From: Chryseobacterium sp. FP211-J200
GTDB lineage: Bacteria; Bacteroidota; Bacteroidia; Flavobacteriales; Weeksellaceae
Assembly (NCBI RefSeq): GCF_001643375.1
Contig: NZ_LSHB01000045.1
Location: 62,001 to 126,000 of the forward strand
Direction: 5' to 3'
DNA: 64,000 nt
The notes under the pieces were generated by a model. That model was not told where the DNA came from, searched no databases, and saw only the letters and a program-made list of their open reading frames with translations. Below are positions 35,052-45,270 of the stretch, one piece after another. The position numbers were made by a program, and so were the translations under genes. How positions within the stretch are numbered: the stretch's first letter is position 1; the number at the start of each line of letters is the position of its first letter.

Positions 35052-36173
35052 ATGAACAAGACATTCAATTTACTTTTCTATGTAAAAAAAGCTAAAATCA
35101 ATTCTGTAGGAGAGTCTCCTATTTACCTAAGAATTACAATTGATGGCAAAATATCCGAGATCAGCACAAAACGCACAGTAAAGCCTTCAAAATGGAATTC
35201 TGCTATGCAGAAGGTTAGTGGTTCTTCAGAAGAATGCAGATCACTTAATTTTTATTTAAAAACATTTGAGCAAAAAGTTTACGACACCTATCACGAATTA
35301 ATCAGAGATAAGGAAACAGTAACTTGTGAGGCTCTTAAAAATAAGTTAGTGGGTAGAGGTAGATTGACCAGAACACTGATTCCTATTTTTCAAGATCATA
35401 ATGATCGAATGGAGAAACTGATAGACAAAGAATTTGCTCAAGGAACATTAACGCGTTATAAGACCTGTTTGAAGCATACCAAAGATTTCCTGAAATGGAA
35501 ATACAGTGTTACCGACATTGAAATTAAAAAGATCGATTACGCTTTTCTAAACGATTTTGAATTTTTTTTGAGAACCGAAAGATCCTGTAACAATAATTCG
35601 GCTGTTAAATACATCAAGAATTTTGGTAAGATCATTCGTATCTGTCTTGCAAATGGATGGATGGAGCGAGACCCTTTTATGAACTATCATTCGAAGTTTA
35701 ATGAAGTGACGAGAATGTTCCTTAATGAAAAGGAAATAGAAGTGCTTTTTGCCAAAGATTTTAAAAATGAGAGATTGTCCTTGGTAAGAGATATTTTCCT
35801 GTTTAGTTGTTTTACAGGATTGGCTTACATTGATACTCAAAAACTAACATACCAAAATATCAATTTAGGACTTGATGGCTCTCAATGGATCTATACCAAA
35901 CGTCAGAAAACGAAAACTACTTCTAATATTCCCTTGCTTTCTCAAACAGAGAAAATCATTAAAAAATACAAAAATCATCCTGTATGTCTTAATAGTGGAA
36001 AACTTCTTCCTATTCTTAGTAATCAAAAAATGAACGCCTATCTCAAAGAGATTGCAGACCTATGGGGAATTAACAAAGAATTGACCTATCATATTGCACG
36101 CCATACTTTTGCAACAACGATCACTTTATCTAATGGAGTTCATTACCAATCCCGAAACCAGAGCCAACATTGA
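35052..36173 (+). pseudogene. Truncated tyrosine recombinase (integrase remnant)
   Basis: The 373-residue product has the Bacteroidetes integrase layout: Arm-binding domain (FYVKKAKINSVGESPIYLRI, residues 8-27), SAM-like core-binding domain (about 105-210) and the catalytic domain with CFTGLAYIDTQKL and the HxxR block HIARHTFATTITLSNGV near the C terminus. As in IntDOT-type enzymes, the first catalytic Arg is not at its classical place. After that point the frame runs out of homology (HYQSRNQSQH then stop): the second His/Lys region and the Tyr nucleophile are missing. The break lies at about 36136-36145, where a fragment of another gene begins in a different frame. Recombination activity is not expected. 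Confidence 0.82.
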
Positions 36174-36747
36174 AATCGAATTAATGAAAAGAAGGATTGA
36201 AAGTGAGAAAAATAAGCATCTCGCAGATAATGCTTTTGTCTTGAGGAAGTATGAAGATTTCTTAAAAGTGAAAGAATTAATAGCTAAAGCTGAACATTCC
36301 TTCAATAGGATCGAAGGATATTCAAAAAATGAAGATGTAAATTCTGACTACTGGAGAACACAGTTACCTTCTTATCAAAGGACAATTGATTTACATAAAG
36401 CTCAAGTACAAGAAGTAATTGAAAATTTAGCTCAGAAAGGAATAGATGTTACTCAAATTGAATTTCAAACCAAAACCACTGAAGATAAAATTGCAGAATT
36501 GAATGAGAAATTGGAAGAGCTTCCGGAAATTAAAGAGAAGATGGTGGAACAGTACAAAATAGAAAAAGCAGAAATGCTTAAAGAGAATGAGAATAGAGAT
36601 TATGTGAAGGAGAGGGGAGAAGAGAATTTTTTTTTGTTTAAGGCTGTTACAAGAATCAATGTGGGAATTGAAAATGCTGTAAGAGGTCAAGTTATTCAAA
36701 ATGATAATTTATTGCAGGAGGAGACAACCACAATAAGAAGGAGGTAA
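36133..36747 (+). pseudogene. 3' fragment of an integrative-element protein
   Basis: A frame overlapping the end of the integrase gives about 200 residues beginning MEFITNPETRANIEIEL. It is highly charged and coiled-coil-like (KIAELNEKLEELPEIKEKMVEQY near the middle) and has LADNAFVLRKYEDFLKVKELI and YWRTQLPSYQRTIDLHKAQVQEV. I think it is the C-terminal piece of a large conjugative-element protein (helicase/methylase or relaxase group), but cannot name it. The in-frame start before ATG 36133 is integrase sequence, so this is a joined remnant, most simply left by an internal deletion of the element. Confidence 0.55.
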
Positions 36748-36900
36748 GCTGTTTATCCAATTACGGTTGAATTATCTAAAATAATTAAAAAGCTACTTCT
36801 CATTTTTATTTTATACCATATAATTTGTATTATTTCCCTCAAACCAAATGTTTAAATCTCAACACTTAACAACAACAATCATGTCAGGGTATTTTATCAT

Positions 36901-39417
36901 TTAAACATACTCCGCCAAATATTTAGCTGTTTTACTTTTTGTGTTTTTCGCAACTTCTACCGGAGTACCTTCTGCTACAATTTGTCCGCCATCTTTCCCT
37001 GCACCGGGGCCAATATCGATTACCCAGTCACTTGAAGCCACCACGTGCATATCATGTTCGATTGTGATAACTGTATTTCCTGCATCAACCAGCAAATTAA
37101 GCTGACCAATCAGTTTTTCAACATCAAATGGATGTAAACCTGTTGTAGGTTCATCCAAAATATATAATGTTTTACCACGCTGTGTACGCTGTAATTCTGA
37201 AGCTAATTTAATACGTTGTGCCTCACCACCTGATAACTCGGTTGCTGGTTGTCCTAAACGAATATACCCTAAGCCAACTTGCTTTAATACATCTAAACTT
37301 TGGCGTAATGATTTATCATGCTGAAAGAAATTCCAAGCCTCATCTACGGTCAGATCCAACACTTTAGCAATATTTTTGTTGTTATATGTTACCTCTAGCG
37401 TTTTTTCATTGTATCGTGTTCCTTTGCAAGTTGGACACGGTGTATAAACACTTGGAAGAAATAATAATTCTACCATAACAAATCCTTCGCCTTTGCAATG
37501 TGTACAACGACCTTTGGCTACATTAAATGAAAATCTACCTACATCATATTTGCGACTTTTAGCCATCGGGGTTTCCGCAAAAAGCTGTCGTATTCTGTCA
37601 AACAAACCTGTATAAGTTGCCAGATTTGATCTCGGCGTTCTACCAATTGGTTTTTGATCTACTCTTACCAATCGTTTTATATGTTGCATACCATCAGCTA
37701 TTACACCTGAGGTGTGAATAATATTTTCTTGTAATAATTCTGACTGTTCTTCTTTAGCTTCTTCTATCTCTTGTCCTAAATAATCTGAAACTAAATCCAC
37801 CAACGCCTGACTTACTAAGCTGCTTTTCCCAGAACCCGATGTTCCGGTAATACTGGTAAGAACTCCTAATGGAAAGGACACATCAAGATTCTGAATATTA
37901 TTTCGGGTAACATTATTTACTTGCAACCATTGCTCTGCTTTTCTAACCTTCTTTTTAGCTATAGGTTTTGGTGTGATATAGTGACGGGTCAATGATCTTT
38001 CGACCAATTGTAAGCCCTCTAAAGGGCCACTATACAATATTTCTCCACCGTTGGTTCCTGCTTCTGGACCAACATCAACAATCCAATCACAGTGCCTGAT
38101 GATATCCACTTCGTGCTCAACAATAAACATGGAATTACCAACATCCTTTAGTTTTTGAAGTACCGTAAATAACGCTTCGGTATCAGCAGGATGTAGTCCA
38201 GCGGAGGGTTCGTCCAAAACATAAATTACTCCAAAAAGATTAGAGTGCACCTGTGTTGCCAATCGCAATCTTTGTAATTCTCCGGGAGATATACTTGGTG
38301 TACTACGTTCTAATGAAAGGTATCCAAGTCCTAGATCAATCATGATTTTTAATCTTGCGACAAGATCAATAGCGATATTTTGGACTACTATAGCTTTTTC
38401 AGGAAATTTATCTTTTTCTTTATTTAAAAATTGTCCTTCGGCATAAGACGTAAAAATATCCATCAATTGTGAAAGGGGTAGATTGGACAGATCAATAATA
38501 TCATATCCATCAAATTTTACAGATAATGATTCTCTTTTAAGTCTTTTTCCATGACATACAGGACATTCTGTATTCAGCATATATTGTGAAACTCTTCGTT
38601 TCATCATTTGGCTGTTTGTATTAGCAAAAGTTTGAAGAACATATCGTTTTGCACCGGTGAATGTTCCCATATAACTTGCAGGCAGATTCAATTCCAAAGC
38701 TCTTTTTACCTCTGGAGCCGACAACCCTGAATAAACCGGAACGGTTGGCGTTTCATCTGTAAATAAAATCCAGTCACGATCTTTTTGTGGTAGATCTTTC
38801 CATGGTTTATCAACATCGAAACCCAAAGTCATTAATATTTCACGAAGATTCTGTCCTTGCCATGCTGATGGCCATGCCTCAACTGCTCTTTCTCGTATAG
38901 TCAAAGAATCATTCGGCACCATAGATTTTTCCGTAACATCATAAATACGACCAATACCATGACATTTTGGACAAGCTCCCTCAGGTGTATTTGCAGAAAA
39001 TCCTTCCGCATAAATAATAGACTGATTGGCAGGATAATCTCCACCTCTGGAATACAACATCCGTAGTAAATTAGAAATAGTGGTAACACTTCCTACGGTA
39101 GAACGAACGGTTGTTCCTCCACGGCTTTGTTGCAGAGCAACCGCTGGTGGAAGACCATGAATAGCTTCAACATCTGGAACAGACATCTGATTAAAAAATC
39201 TTCTAGCATAAGGTGATACGGATTCCAGATACCTTCTTTGGGCTTCGGCATATATAGTACCAAAGGCCAAGGAAGATTTCCCTGAACCCGATATTCCTGT
39301 AAAAACAACAAGTTTATTTCTTGGAATATCTACATCTATATTATTTAAGTTGTGTTCTTTTGCTCCTCGAACCTGAACAAAACCAGCTATATTATCGTCA
39401 TTAAATTCTTGAGCCAT
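36901..39417 (-). CDS. Short UvrA-like ATPase (UvrA2/DrrC type)
   Basis: The 838-residue protein is a UvrA-family ABC ATPase. It has two nucleotide-binding domains: Walker A FTGISGSGKSS (about residue 40) and TGTSGSGKSS (about 520), two signature motifs SPGELQRLRLATQ and LSGGEAQRIKLASEL, and Walker B LDEPSAGLHPAD and LDEPTTGLHPFD. Four zinc-type CxxC groups are visible (CPKCHGIG, CPVCHGKR, CTHCKGEG, CPTCKGTR). It is shorter than the roughly 940-residue canonical UvrA and apparently lacks the UvrB-binding insertion, like UvrA2/DrrC paralogues. It could help repair or tolerate formaldehyde-type lesions given its neighbours; that is inference. Confidence 0.88.
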   Translation of the reverse strand: MAQEFNDDNIAGFVQVRGAKEHNLNNIDVDIPRNKLVVFTGISGSGKSSLAFGTIYAEAQRRYLESVSPYARRFFNQMSVPDVEAIHGLPPAVALQQSRGGTTVRSTVGSVTTISNLLRMLYSRGGDYPANQSIIYAEGFSANTPEGACPKCHGIGRIYDVTEKSMVPNDSLTIRERAVEAWPSAWQGQNLREILMTLGFDVDKPWKDLPQKDRDWILFTDETPTVPVYSGLSAPEVKRALELNLPASYMGTFTGAKRYVLQTFANTNSQMMKRRVSQYMLNTECPVCHGKRLKRESLSVKFDGYDIIDLSNLPLSQLMDIFTSYAEGQFLNKEKDKFPEKAIVVQNIAIDLVARLKIMIDLGLGYLSLERSTPSISPGELQRLRLATQVHSNLFGVIYVLDEPSAGLHPADTEALFTVLQKLKDVGNSMFIVEHEVDIIRHCDWIVDVGPEAGTNGGEILYSGPLEGLQLVERSLTRHYITPKPIAKKKVRKAEQWLQVNNVTRNNIQNLDVSFPLGVLTSITGTSGSGKSSLVSQALVDLVSDYLGQEIEEAKEEQSELLQENIIHTSGVIADGMQHIKRLVRVDQKPIGRTPRSNLATYTGLFDRIRQLFAETPMAKSRKYDVGRFSFNVAKGRCTHCKGEGFVMVELLFLPSVYTPCPTCKGTRYNEKTLEVTYNNKNIAKVLDLTVDEAWNFFQHDKSLRQSLDVLKQVGLGYIRLGQPATELSGGEAQRIKLASELQRTQRGKTLYILDEPTTGLHPFDVEKLIGQLNLLVDAGNTVITIEHDMHVVASSDWVIDIGPGAGKDGGQIVAEGTPVEVAKNTKSKTAKYLAEYV

Positions 39418-39455
39418 GATAACTATACTTTAAGATTATACGTTATTTTCTAACA

Positions 39456-40355
39456 TTACATAAGATAAAATCCTTGGGCTTCAATAGGCTTAGGGATTTC
39501 GGTCTCATTTAATAATTGTCGAATATTAATTTCTATTGTACGTGACAGTGCTGATATTGGTGTATCAGTAGGACTATTATTGAATGGATTTTGAAGTCTA
39601 TGTGCCAACATTTCTAGAAAAAAGAACATCATTGAAATTGAAATAAGGATGAAAACCTGTAGCACAATATCAATATTCTGATGAAATGAAGAAGACAGAC
39701 TTAAAAGTACAACAAACAAGTAAATGGCAATATGCAATATTTGACCAAAGGTTGGAGGGAAAATTGTATTTTTTATCCTTTCGGTTTTCCCCATAGATGC
39801 CAATAAATTATTAATTGTATTTTCTAATTGAAGTCGTCCTAAAGCATCAATCAAATTCTTCTCAAATAACCCTTTTACAGCTTTTAGCTGTAATTGACTA
39901 ATGGCAAGCGGAATATTGGAATGCTTCTTAATTTCGGCTATGTCTTCTTCGTTCAACAATCCTTCCAAACTAGACCATGTATCCTGATTTCTTAATGATT
40001 TTTCCAACGCATAGTTCCAAGCTATCTGATAATATGAAATTTTCTGCAATTGCTCATTTTCATTATCCAAATAAAGTTGTAGTCGCAAAATTAATGTACG
40101 GCTATCATTAGCAATCGAACCCCAAATGGTGCGTGCTTCCCACCAACGATTGTAGGATTGATTGATTTTATAAGACAAGAGAATGGAGATTGCAATACCT
40201 AAAGTTGAAGCAATCTGGATAGATACATCTGGCGTATATTCCGAATAATAACGGGGTAATAAACCAAAAGCCGTTCCCAATAAAGTAACAACAAACAACG
40301 GTAATTTAATTTCATTCAACAGAAACTTAAATGGAATTTTTCGGTTGATAATCAT
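39456..40355 (-). CDS. Bestrophin-family ion channel
   Basis: The 299-residue membrane protein belongs to the bacterial bestrophin (UPF0187/YneE) family. It shows the N-terminal helix IKLPLFVVTLLGTAFGLLPRYY, the family motif SYNRWWEARTIWGSIANDSRTL near residue 67, and C-terminal hydrophobic helices (FVVLLSLSSS, FILISISMMFFFLEMLAH). Bacterial bestrophins conduct ions, often sodium, through a pentameric channel. It is followed by the UvrA-like gene after 38 bases, suggesting a common transcript. Confidence 0.86.
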   Translation of the reverse strand: MIINRKIPFKFLLNEIKLPLFVVTLLGTAFGLLPRYYSEYTPDVSIQIASTLGIAISILLSYKINQSYNRWWEARTIWGSIANDSRTLILRLQLYLDNENEQLQKISYYQIAWNYALEKSLRNQDTWSSLEGLLNEEDIAEIKKHSNIPLAISQLQLKAVKGLFEKNLIDALGRLQLENTINNLLASMGKTERIKNTIFPPTFGQILHIAIYLFVVLLSLSSSFHQNIDIVLQVFILISISMMFFFLEMLAHRLQNPFNNSPTDTPISALSRTIEINIRQLLNETEIPKPIEAQGFYLM

Positions 40356-40510
40356 AGCAATTGTTATTTTAAATTTATAATTTTAGGTTCAATGAAACAG
40401 ACGAAAATCATACGATTCATTTTCCTCTAATAAAGATAATGCTAATAACTTTATTAGCAAAGCAAGCGGTTAATTCAGAAATGATTAACCGCTTTACTTT
40501 GTAATATTAC

Positions 40511-41661
40511 TTAATTTTGGTAAACAACACCTTCATAACAAGCGTTATAAAGATCTTTTAAGTCTTGAAAACTCGGTTTACGTGGATTAAAACCTGTACA
40601 TGGATCTTCCAAAGCGTTTTTGGTAATGTAATCCAAATTTTTGTCCCAATCTTCACGAGAGATTCCAAAAGCTTTCAATGAACCGTTGTTGTTTACAGAA
40701 GCTCTTAGTTTTTCGATTTCTTGCGCTAATTCTTCAGCAGTTTCTTTTCCTACAATTTTTGCCAAATTAGGGTATCTTGTTGTTTCTGTTTGATTGTAAC
40801 GGATAACATTCGGAAGGAAAATTGCGTTAGCTGCACCGTGAGGAATTCCATAAAGAGCACCTACTTGATGTGATAATGAATGTACAATTCCTAACCAAGC
40901 GTTATTGAACGCTAAACCTCCCATAAATGAAGCGTCGTGCATATTTTGACGTGCTTTGATATTTGTTGGATTATTTACCGCCTCTTCAAGATTGTCGAAT
41001 ACGATTTCTAAACCACCTTTAGCCAATACGTCTGCATAATTGTCTTCAATATTTGAAACGTATGCTTCAACACAATGTGTTAATGCATCTAAACCAGTGT
41101 TTGACGTGATATGAGCTGGCATAGTAGCACAAATTTCTCCATCAACAATCGCAATATCTGGTGTTAGTTCATAAGAAACGATTGGATATTTAACTCCTTA
41201 TCTTTGTCGGTAATAACCGCTAAACCTGTTGTTTCAGTTCCTGTACCACTTGTAGAAGGAATTACTACAAATTTTGCTTTTTGACGTAATGTTGGAACAC
41301 TGAACGGTTTTGTCATCGCTTCGTAATTTGCATCTGAATGTTCGTAGAATACCCACATCATTTTAGCCGCATCAATAGCTGAGCAACCACCAAGGCCAAC
41401 AATCCAGTCTGGTTGGAACTCACGCATAATTTCCGCACCTTTAAGACTTGTAGCTGATGATGGATCTTCTTCAACACCATCAAAAACAATAGTTTCCAAT
41501 CCAGCTTCTGTTAAGAATGCTTTTGCACGATCTAACGTTCCGCTTTTTTTCATTGATAGTCCACCAGTCACAATGATTGCTTTTTTTCCAGATAGATTTT
41601 TCAATTCTGATAAACTTCCAGCCCCATGAAATACTTCGCTGGCAACAAATAACTTACTCAT
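40511..41661 (-). pseudogene. Iron-containing alcohol dehydrogenase, frameshifted
   Basis: This is a type III (iron-containing) NAD-dependent alcohol dehydrogenase. The 5' part (41164-41661) has VASEVFHGAGSLSELKNL, GGCSAIDAAKMMWVFY and VIPSTSGTGTETTGLAVIT. The 3' part (40511-41122) has ITSNTGLDALTHCVEAYVS, GIVHSLSHQVGALYGIPHGAANAIFLPNV with the metal-ligand histidines. The frame is lost near 41196, where one base is missing from a CC run; adding one base would give a continuous 383-residue protein, the usual length. It could be a real loss of function or a sequencing error. It would reduce or oxidise formaldehyde, methanol or related alcohols in this context, which is inference. Confidence 0.88.
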
Positions 41662-41685
41662 ATTTTATTATTTAAATTTCTTCTA

Positions 41686-41745
41686 CAAAAGAACTGCCTC
41701 TTGCATGGCTGCTGTTATCCATTACTTACTATATGATATACATTT
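41686..41745 (-). promoter_or_regulatory. Promoter and candidate regulator boxes upstream of the alcohol dehydrogenase
   Basis: Minus-strand -7 candidate TTCTTTTG at 41686-41693. The box ATATACATTTG (plus-strand reading) starts at 41736, 42 bases past the -7 element, with a degenerate half-site TTATCCATTA 21 bases nearer at 41715. A further ATATACATTT occurs at 41846. The same box at the same distance is present in front of pgi and hxlB. The gap 41662-41932 holds nothing else I can identify. Confidence 0.4.
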
Positions 41746-41932
41746 GATTCATTCACAACCAACCGCCTGAATTGTTTATTTTTAATCAATACAATATGCA
41801 ATAGGGGATCATGATTCTACATATTCCTTTGATTGTTTCGCTTCGATATACATTTATTATACACGATTAAACATATAAAAGGCAACAGAAATTTCTCCGT
41901 TACCTTTTGTAAAAATGTATTAATATTATAGA

Positions 41933-43579
41933 TTAACTCCAAGTTTTATATTGATCGATCAATCCATTGGTGGATGAATCATGACTTAAAACCTTATCAT
42001 CTTTTTCAAGCTCTGAAAGAATTACGGTAGCCAATTGTTTACCTAATTCTACTCCCCATTGGTCGAAACTGAAAATATTCCAAATCACACCCTGAACAAA
42101 AATTTTATGTTCATATAAAGCGATAAGTTTCCCCAAAGATTTTGGTGTTATTTTTTCTAACAAGAATGAATTAGTAGGACGGTTTCCTTGAAATACTTTA
42201 AACTTTTTTTGCTGATCGATTTCTTTGTCTGATTTTCCAGCGGCTTTCAATTCTTCAATTACTTCTTCTTCTGATTTGCCATTCATTAAAGCTTCAGTTT
42301 GAGCAAAGAAGTTAGAAAGTAATATCTTATGGTGTTCACCAAGTGGGTTTAAACTTTTAGCAGGCGCAATAAAATCCGAAGGGATTAGCTTTGTACCTTG
42401 ATGAAGCAATTGATAAAATGCGTGCTGTCCGTTGGTACCAGGTTCGCCCCAAACTATTGGACCAGTTTGATAGTTGACTACCTTACCATTGCGATCAATA
42501 TATTTTCCATTACTTTCCATATCTCCTTGCTGAAAATAAGAAGCAAAGCGATGCAAATATTGGTCGTACGGGAATATTCCTAATGTTTCAGCACCATAGA
42601 AATTAATATACCATACACCAAGTAAAGCCATGATAACAGGGATATTTTGATCTAACGCACTGTTCTGAAAATGTTGATCGGTTTCGTGAGCACCTTCTAA
42701 CAATGCTTTGAAATTATTAAAGCCGATTCCAAGACTGATAGACAGGCCAATGGCAGACCACAATGAATATCTTCCGCCAACCCAATCCCAGAAAACAAAC
42801 ATATTTTTAGGATTGATTCCGAATTTTTTCACTTCAGCTTCATTAGTACTCAATGCGACAAAGTGTTTTTCTACATCTTCTACTTTCGCACCAGAGTTAA
42901 TGAGCCAAGTACGTGCGCTGTGGCCATTGGTCATTGTTTCTTGTGTGGTAAATGTTTTGGATGCAATAAGAAAAAGTGTGGTTTCAGGATTTACATTTTT
43001 CAAAACTTCTGACAAATGAGTACCGTCAATATTGGAAACAAAATGCAAATTTAACCGCGTTTTGTATGCTTTTAAGGCTTCAGTAACCATAACAGGACCA
43101 AGGTCAGAACCACCGATACCAATATTAACCACATCGGTGATTTGTTTTCCCGTAAAACCTTTCCAATTACCTGAAAGTACATCTTCGGTAAAGGTTTGGA
43201 TTTGTTCAAGCACTTCATGAACTTGTGGAATAACATTGATCCCATCAACAAGAACAACTGCGTCTTTTGGTTGTCTTAATGCAGTATGTAAAACAGGTCT
43301 TGCTTCTGTTGCATTAATTTTATCGCCTGAGAACATCTTTTCAATAGCTTCCTGAAGTTTCACTTCATTTGCTAAATCAAGCAATAAATCAAATGTTTCT
43401 TTTGTGATTCTGTTCTTTGAATAATCGAACAAAATATCATTCCATAAGATAGAAAACGAAGAAAATCGTTGTGGATCTTTTGAAAATAAATCCTTAATCT
43501 GCAGATCTTTTGTGTCCTCGAAATGTGCTGCAAGATTTTGAAATGCTTGCGTATTTTTTAATTGAACTGATGGTAACAT
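41933..43579 (-). CDS. pgi: Glucose-6-phosphate isomerase
   Basis: The 548-residue enzyme interconverts fructose 6-phosphate and glucose 6-phosphate. It has the phosphosugar-binding [19 protein letters not shown] block near residue 148, the [10 protein letters not shown] segment, the [14 protein letters not shown] block, the [16 protein letters not shown] signature near 268 and the C-terminal [21 protein letters not shown] motif. Size matches full-length enzymes. In the RuMP cluster it converts the fructose 6-phosphate made by HxlB into the substrate for Zwf. Its own promoter region (43599-43660) lies over the end of the araC-like gene. Confidence 0.97.
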   Translation of the reverse strand: MLPSVQLKNTQAFQNLAAHFEDTKDLQIKDLFSKDPQRFSSFSILWNDILFDYSKNRITKETFDLLLDLANEVKLQEAIEKMFSGDKINATEARPVLHTALRQPKDAVVLVDGINVIPQVHEVLEQIQTFTEDVLSGNWKGFTGKQITDVVNIGIGGSDLGPVMVTEALKAYKTRLNLHFVSNIDGTHLSEVLKNVNPETTLFLIASKTFTTQETMTNGHSARTWLINSGAKVEDVEKHFVALSTNEAEVKKFGINPKNMFVFWDWVGGRYSLWSAIGLSISLGIGFNNFKALLEGAHETDQHFQNSALDQNIPVIMALLGVWYINFYGAETLGIFPYDQYLHRFASYFQQGDMESNGKYIDRNGKVVNYQTGPIVWGEPGTNGQHAFYQLLHQGTKLIPSDFIAPAKSLNPLGEHHKILLSNFFAQTEALMNGKSEEEVIEELKAAGKSDKEIDQQKKFKVFQGNRPTNSFLLEKITPKSLGKLIALYEHKIFVQGVIWNIFSFDQWGVELGKQLATVILSELEKDDKVLSHDSSTNGLIDQYKTWS

Positions 43580-43598
43580 ATACTTTTAATTTGTAGTA

Positions 43599-43660
43599 CA
43601 AACCTACCTACAATCATGGGCGTTTATGCTACCACGTTAAGCCTATGTATTATACATTTG
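43599..43660 (-). promoter_or_regulatory. Promoter and candidate regulator box upstream of pgi
   Basis: Minus-strand -7 element TAGGTTTG at 43599-43606 and a TTATACATTTG box beginning 43650, 43 bases beyond it. The spacing is the same, within one base, as in front of hxlB and the alcohol dehydrogenase. The box overlaps the last codons of the AraC-family gene. Confidence 0.4.
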
Positions 43661-44518
43661 TGCCAATTGTTGTTGGAGATTTGTTGGGGTTTCATCCAAT
43701 TTTGCACGCACAAACTTATTTAACGCTGCTGGTGAATTGAATCCAAGTTCAAAAGCAATTTCTTTATGAGAATAACTGGATAGTAAGAGCAATTGTTTGA
43801 TCTCGTTCATTATCCTTGCGTGAATGGTTTCAATTGAAGTTAAACCTGCCGATTTCTTCGTTATCTCATTTAATTTCTTTGGTGAAATAAGTAGTTTTTC
43901 AGCGTACCAACTAACCATTCGTTCCGTTTTATAATTGCGTTCCAACAATTCAAGAAATTTTCCATAAAGTCTGGTATTCTCATTTGTTACTTTATCTTTA
44001 TCCCATTTTGTATGTGCAAACTCCACTAATTTCAACAATGTTATCTTAATAAAAAATCGTGCTTGCTCTTTTTTGACAGAGGTTAGGTCATGATACAACT
44101 TTTCAATTTGTTCCAATAACATTTGTACTTCATTTGTTTCTGCAACGGGTAATTCAATATGGTTTAGCTTAACGGATATATTGTGATTGTAAATACTTAA
44201 CTCATTTTTTAAAATATCTGAACAGAATAATACTTCATCAAATAAAATCATTTTTCCTTCAAAATCATCACTGATTTGTTCTTTTGAGGATAATTGACCA
44301 GGAAATATAACGCTTATGCAATTTTCACTGACATCATAACGACGATCTTCTACTTGCATTTTCATACTCCCTTTTTTAACAAACAGAAGACAAAAATGGT
44401 CTTTTGTATGAGGATTCCGATATTTCTCCATATCCTCTTTATCCAAATCAAAAATGTGAAAGGGAGTGATTGCCCTTTCAGAATTATGCTGTATATCTTT
44501 AAGATAATGTGTAAACAT
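43643..44518 (-). CDS. AraC-family regulator inside the RuMP cluster
   Basis: The 291-residue protein has an N-terminal cupin-like effector domain (VKKGSMKMQVEDRRYDVSENC near residue 46) and a C-terminal AraC/XylS pair of helix-turn-helices: first WYAEKLLISPKKLNEITKK near residue 205, then SYSHKEIAFELGFNSPAALNKFVRAKLDETPT near 253-283. It sits between pgl and pgi, 23 bases after pgl, so is likely in the gnd-zwf-pgl transcript. The signal is unknown; formaldehyde or a cycle sugar phosphate is inference. Confidence 0.88.
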   Translation of the reverse strand: MFTHYLKDIQHNSERAITPFHIFDLDKEDMEKYRNPHTKDHFCLLFVKKGSMKMQVEDRRYDVSENCISVIFPGQLSSKEQISDDFEGKMILFDEVLFCSDILKNELSIYNHNISVKLNHIELPVAETNEVQMLLEQIEKLYHDLTSVKKEQARFFIKITLLKLVEFAHTKWDKDKVTNENTRLYGKFLELLERNYKTERMVSWYAEKLLISPKKLNEITKKSAGLTSIETIHARIMNEIKQLLLLSSYSHKEIAFELGFNSPAALNKFVRAKLDETPTNLQQQLAQMYNT

Positions 44519-44541
44519 ATTGTAGTTTTTCTTTTTGCTAA

Positions 44542-45270
44542 TTAATCATTATTGCTCAAATATTTTGCCGCTTTTTCGTCCACTAAAAACAAAAGTTCTC
44601 CTTTTGCGGGTTTCAATAATTGCGATGGATAGAGGGACGGATTATAATCTCCTTCCAACACTTCTTTCAAGGCATCAGCCTTAGCATCGCCAAATGTTAA
44701 CACGATTATTTTTTTTGCTTTGTTTAAAAAAGGAGCTGTAAGAGTGATCCTATACATTTTCTGTGCATCTAAATAATAAGCAGCAACCCATTTTTCTTTT
44801 TCCTCAAGAACGGCAGTTCCAGGAAATAATGAAGCAGTGTGTCCATCACTTCCCATCCCCAAAAGAATAAAATCCATTACTCCATCATCTCCAAGTTTTT
44901 CATGTAAAAGTGTACTGTAAGTTGATGCAAAATCTTCGGGTTTTACACCATCTGCATACATTGGAAAAATATTAGACGGCAGTACAGGAACATTTTGTAG
45001 AAGTGTTTCTTGTGACATTTTAGCATTGCTTAGCTCATTATCTAAAGGAACCCATCTTTCATCTCCCCAAAAAACAAGAACTTTAGTCCAGTCAATTTGA
45101 TTTTTGTATTGATCTTCGGACAAAAGTTTGTATAGCCCTTCTGGTGAAGATCCTCCTGTTAAAGCTACTGTAAAAAAGCCTTTTTGATCTATTGCATCAC
45201 AAGCGGCAGCTACAAATAATTGTGCTGCCGTTTTAAATATTTCTTCCGTTGATGATTGTATATTAAGCAC
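44542..45270 (-). CDS. pgl: 6-phosphogluconolactonase
   Basis: The 242-residue enzyme hydrolyses 6-phosphogluconolactone. It carries FFTVALTGGSSPEGLYKLLS near residue 34, VLVFWGDERWVPLDNELSN near 65 and FILLGMGSDGHTASLFPGT near residue 135, the motif set of the DevB/Pgl family. Its start overlaps the end of zwf by 8 bases, which indicates translational coupling. Confidence 0.95.
   Translation of the reverse strand: MLNIQSSTEEIFKTAAQLFVAAACDAIDQKGFFTVALTGGSSPEGLYKLLSEDQYKNQIDWTKVLVFWGDERWVPLDNELSNAKMSQETLLQNVPVLPSNIFPMYADGVKPEDFASTYSTLLHEKLGDDGVMDFILLGMGSDGHTASLFPGTAVLEEKEKWVAAYYLDAQKMYRITLTAPFLNKAKKIIVLTFGDAKADALKEVLEGDYNPSLYPSQLLKPAKGELLFLVDEKAAKYLSNND

Noticed and set aside
35052-36173. 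Integron integrase for the cassette-like array
   Set aside because: The recombinase has the Arm-binding and IntDOT-like layout of a conjugative-element integrase, lacks the integron-specific region as far as I can read, is truncated, and is 16 kb from the array.
36901-39417. Canonical UvrA of nucleotide excision repair
   Set aside because: The protein is about 100 residues shorter than UvrA and apparently lacks the UvrB-binding insertion, and it sits in an accessory cluster; the housekeeping UvrA is expected elsewhere.
40511-41661. Programmed frameshift in the alcohol dehydrogenase
   Set aside because: No slippery heptamer or stimulating hairpin at the junction; a simple lost base in a C run explains it.
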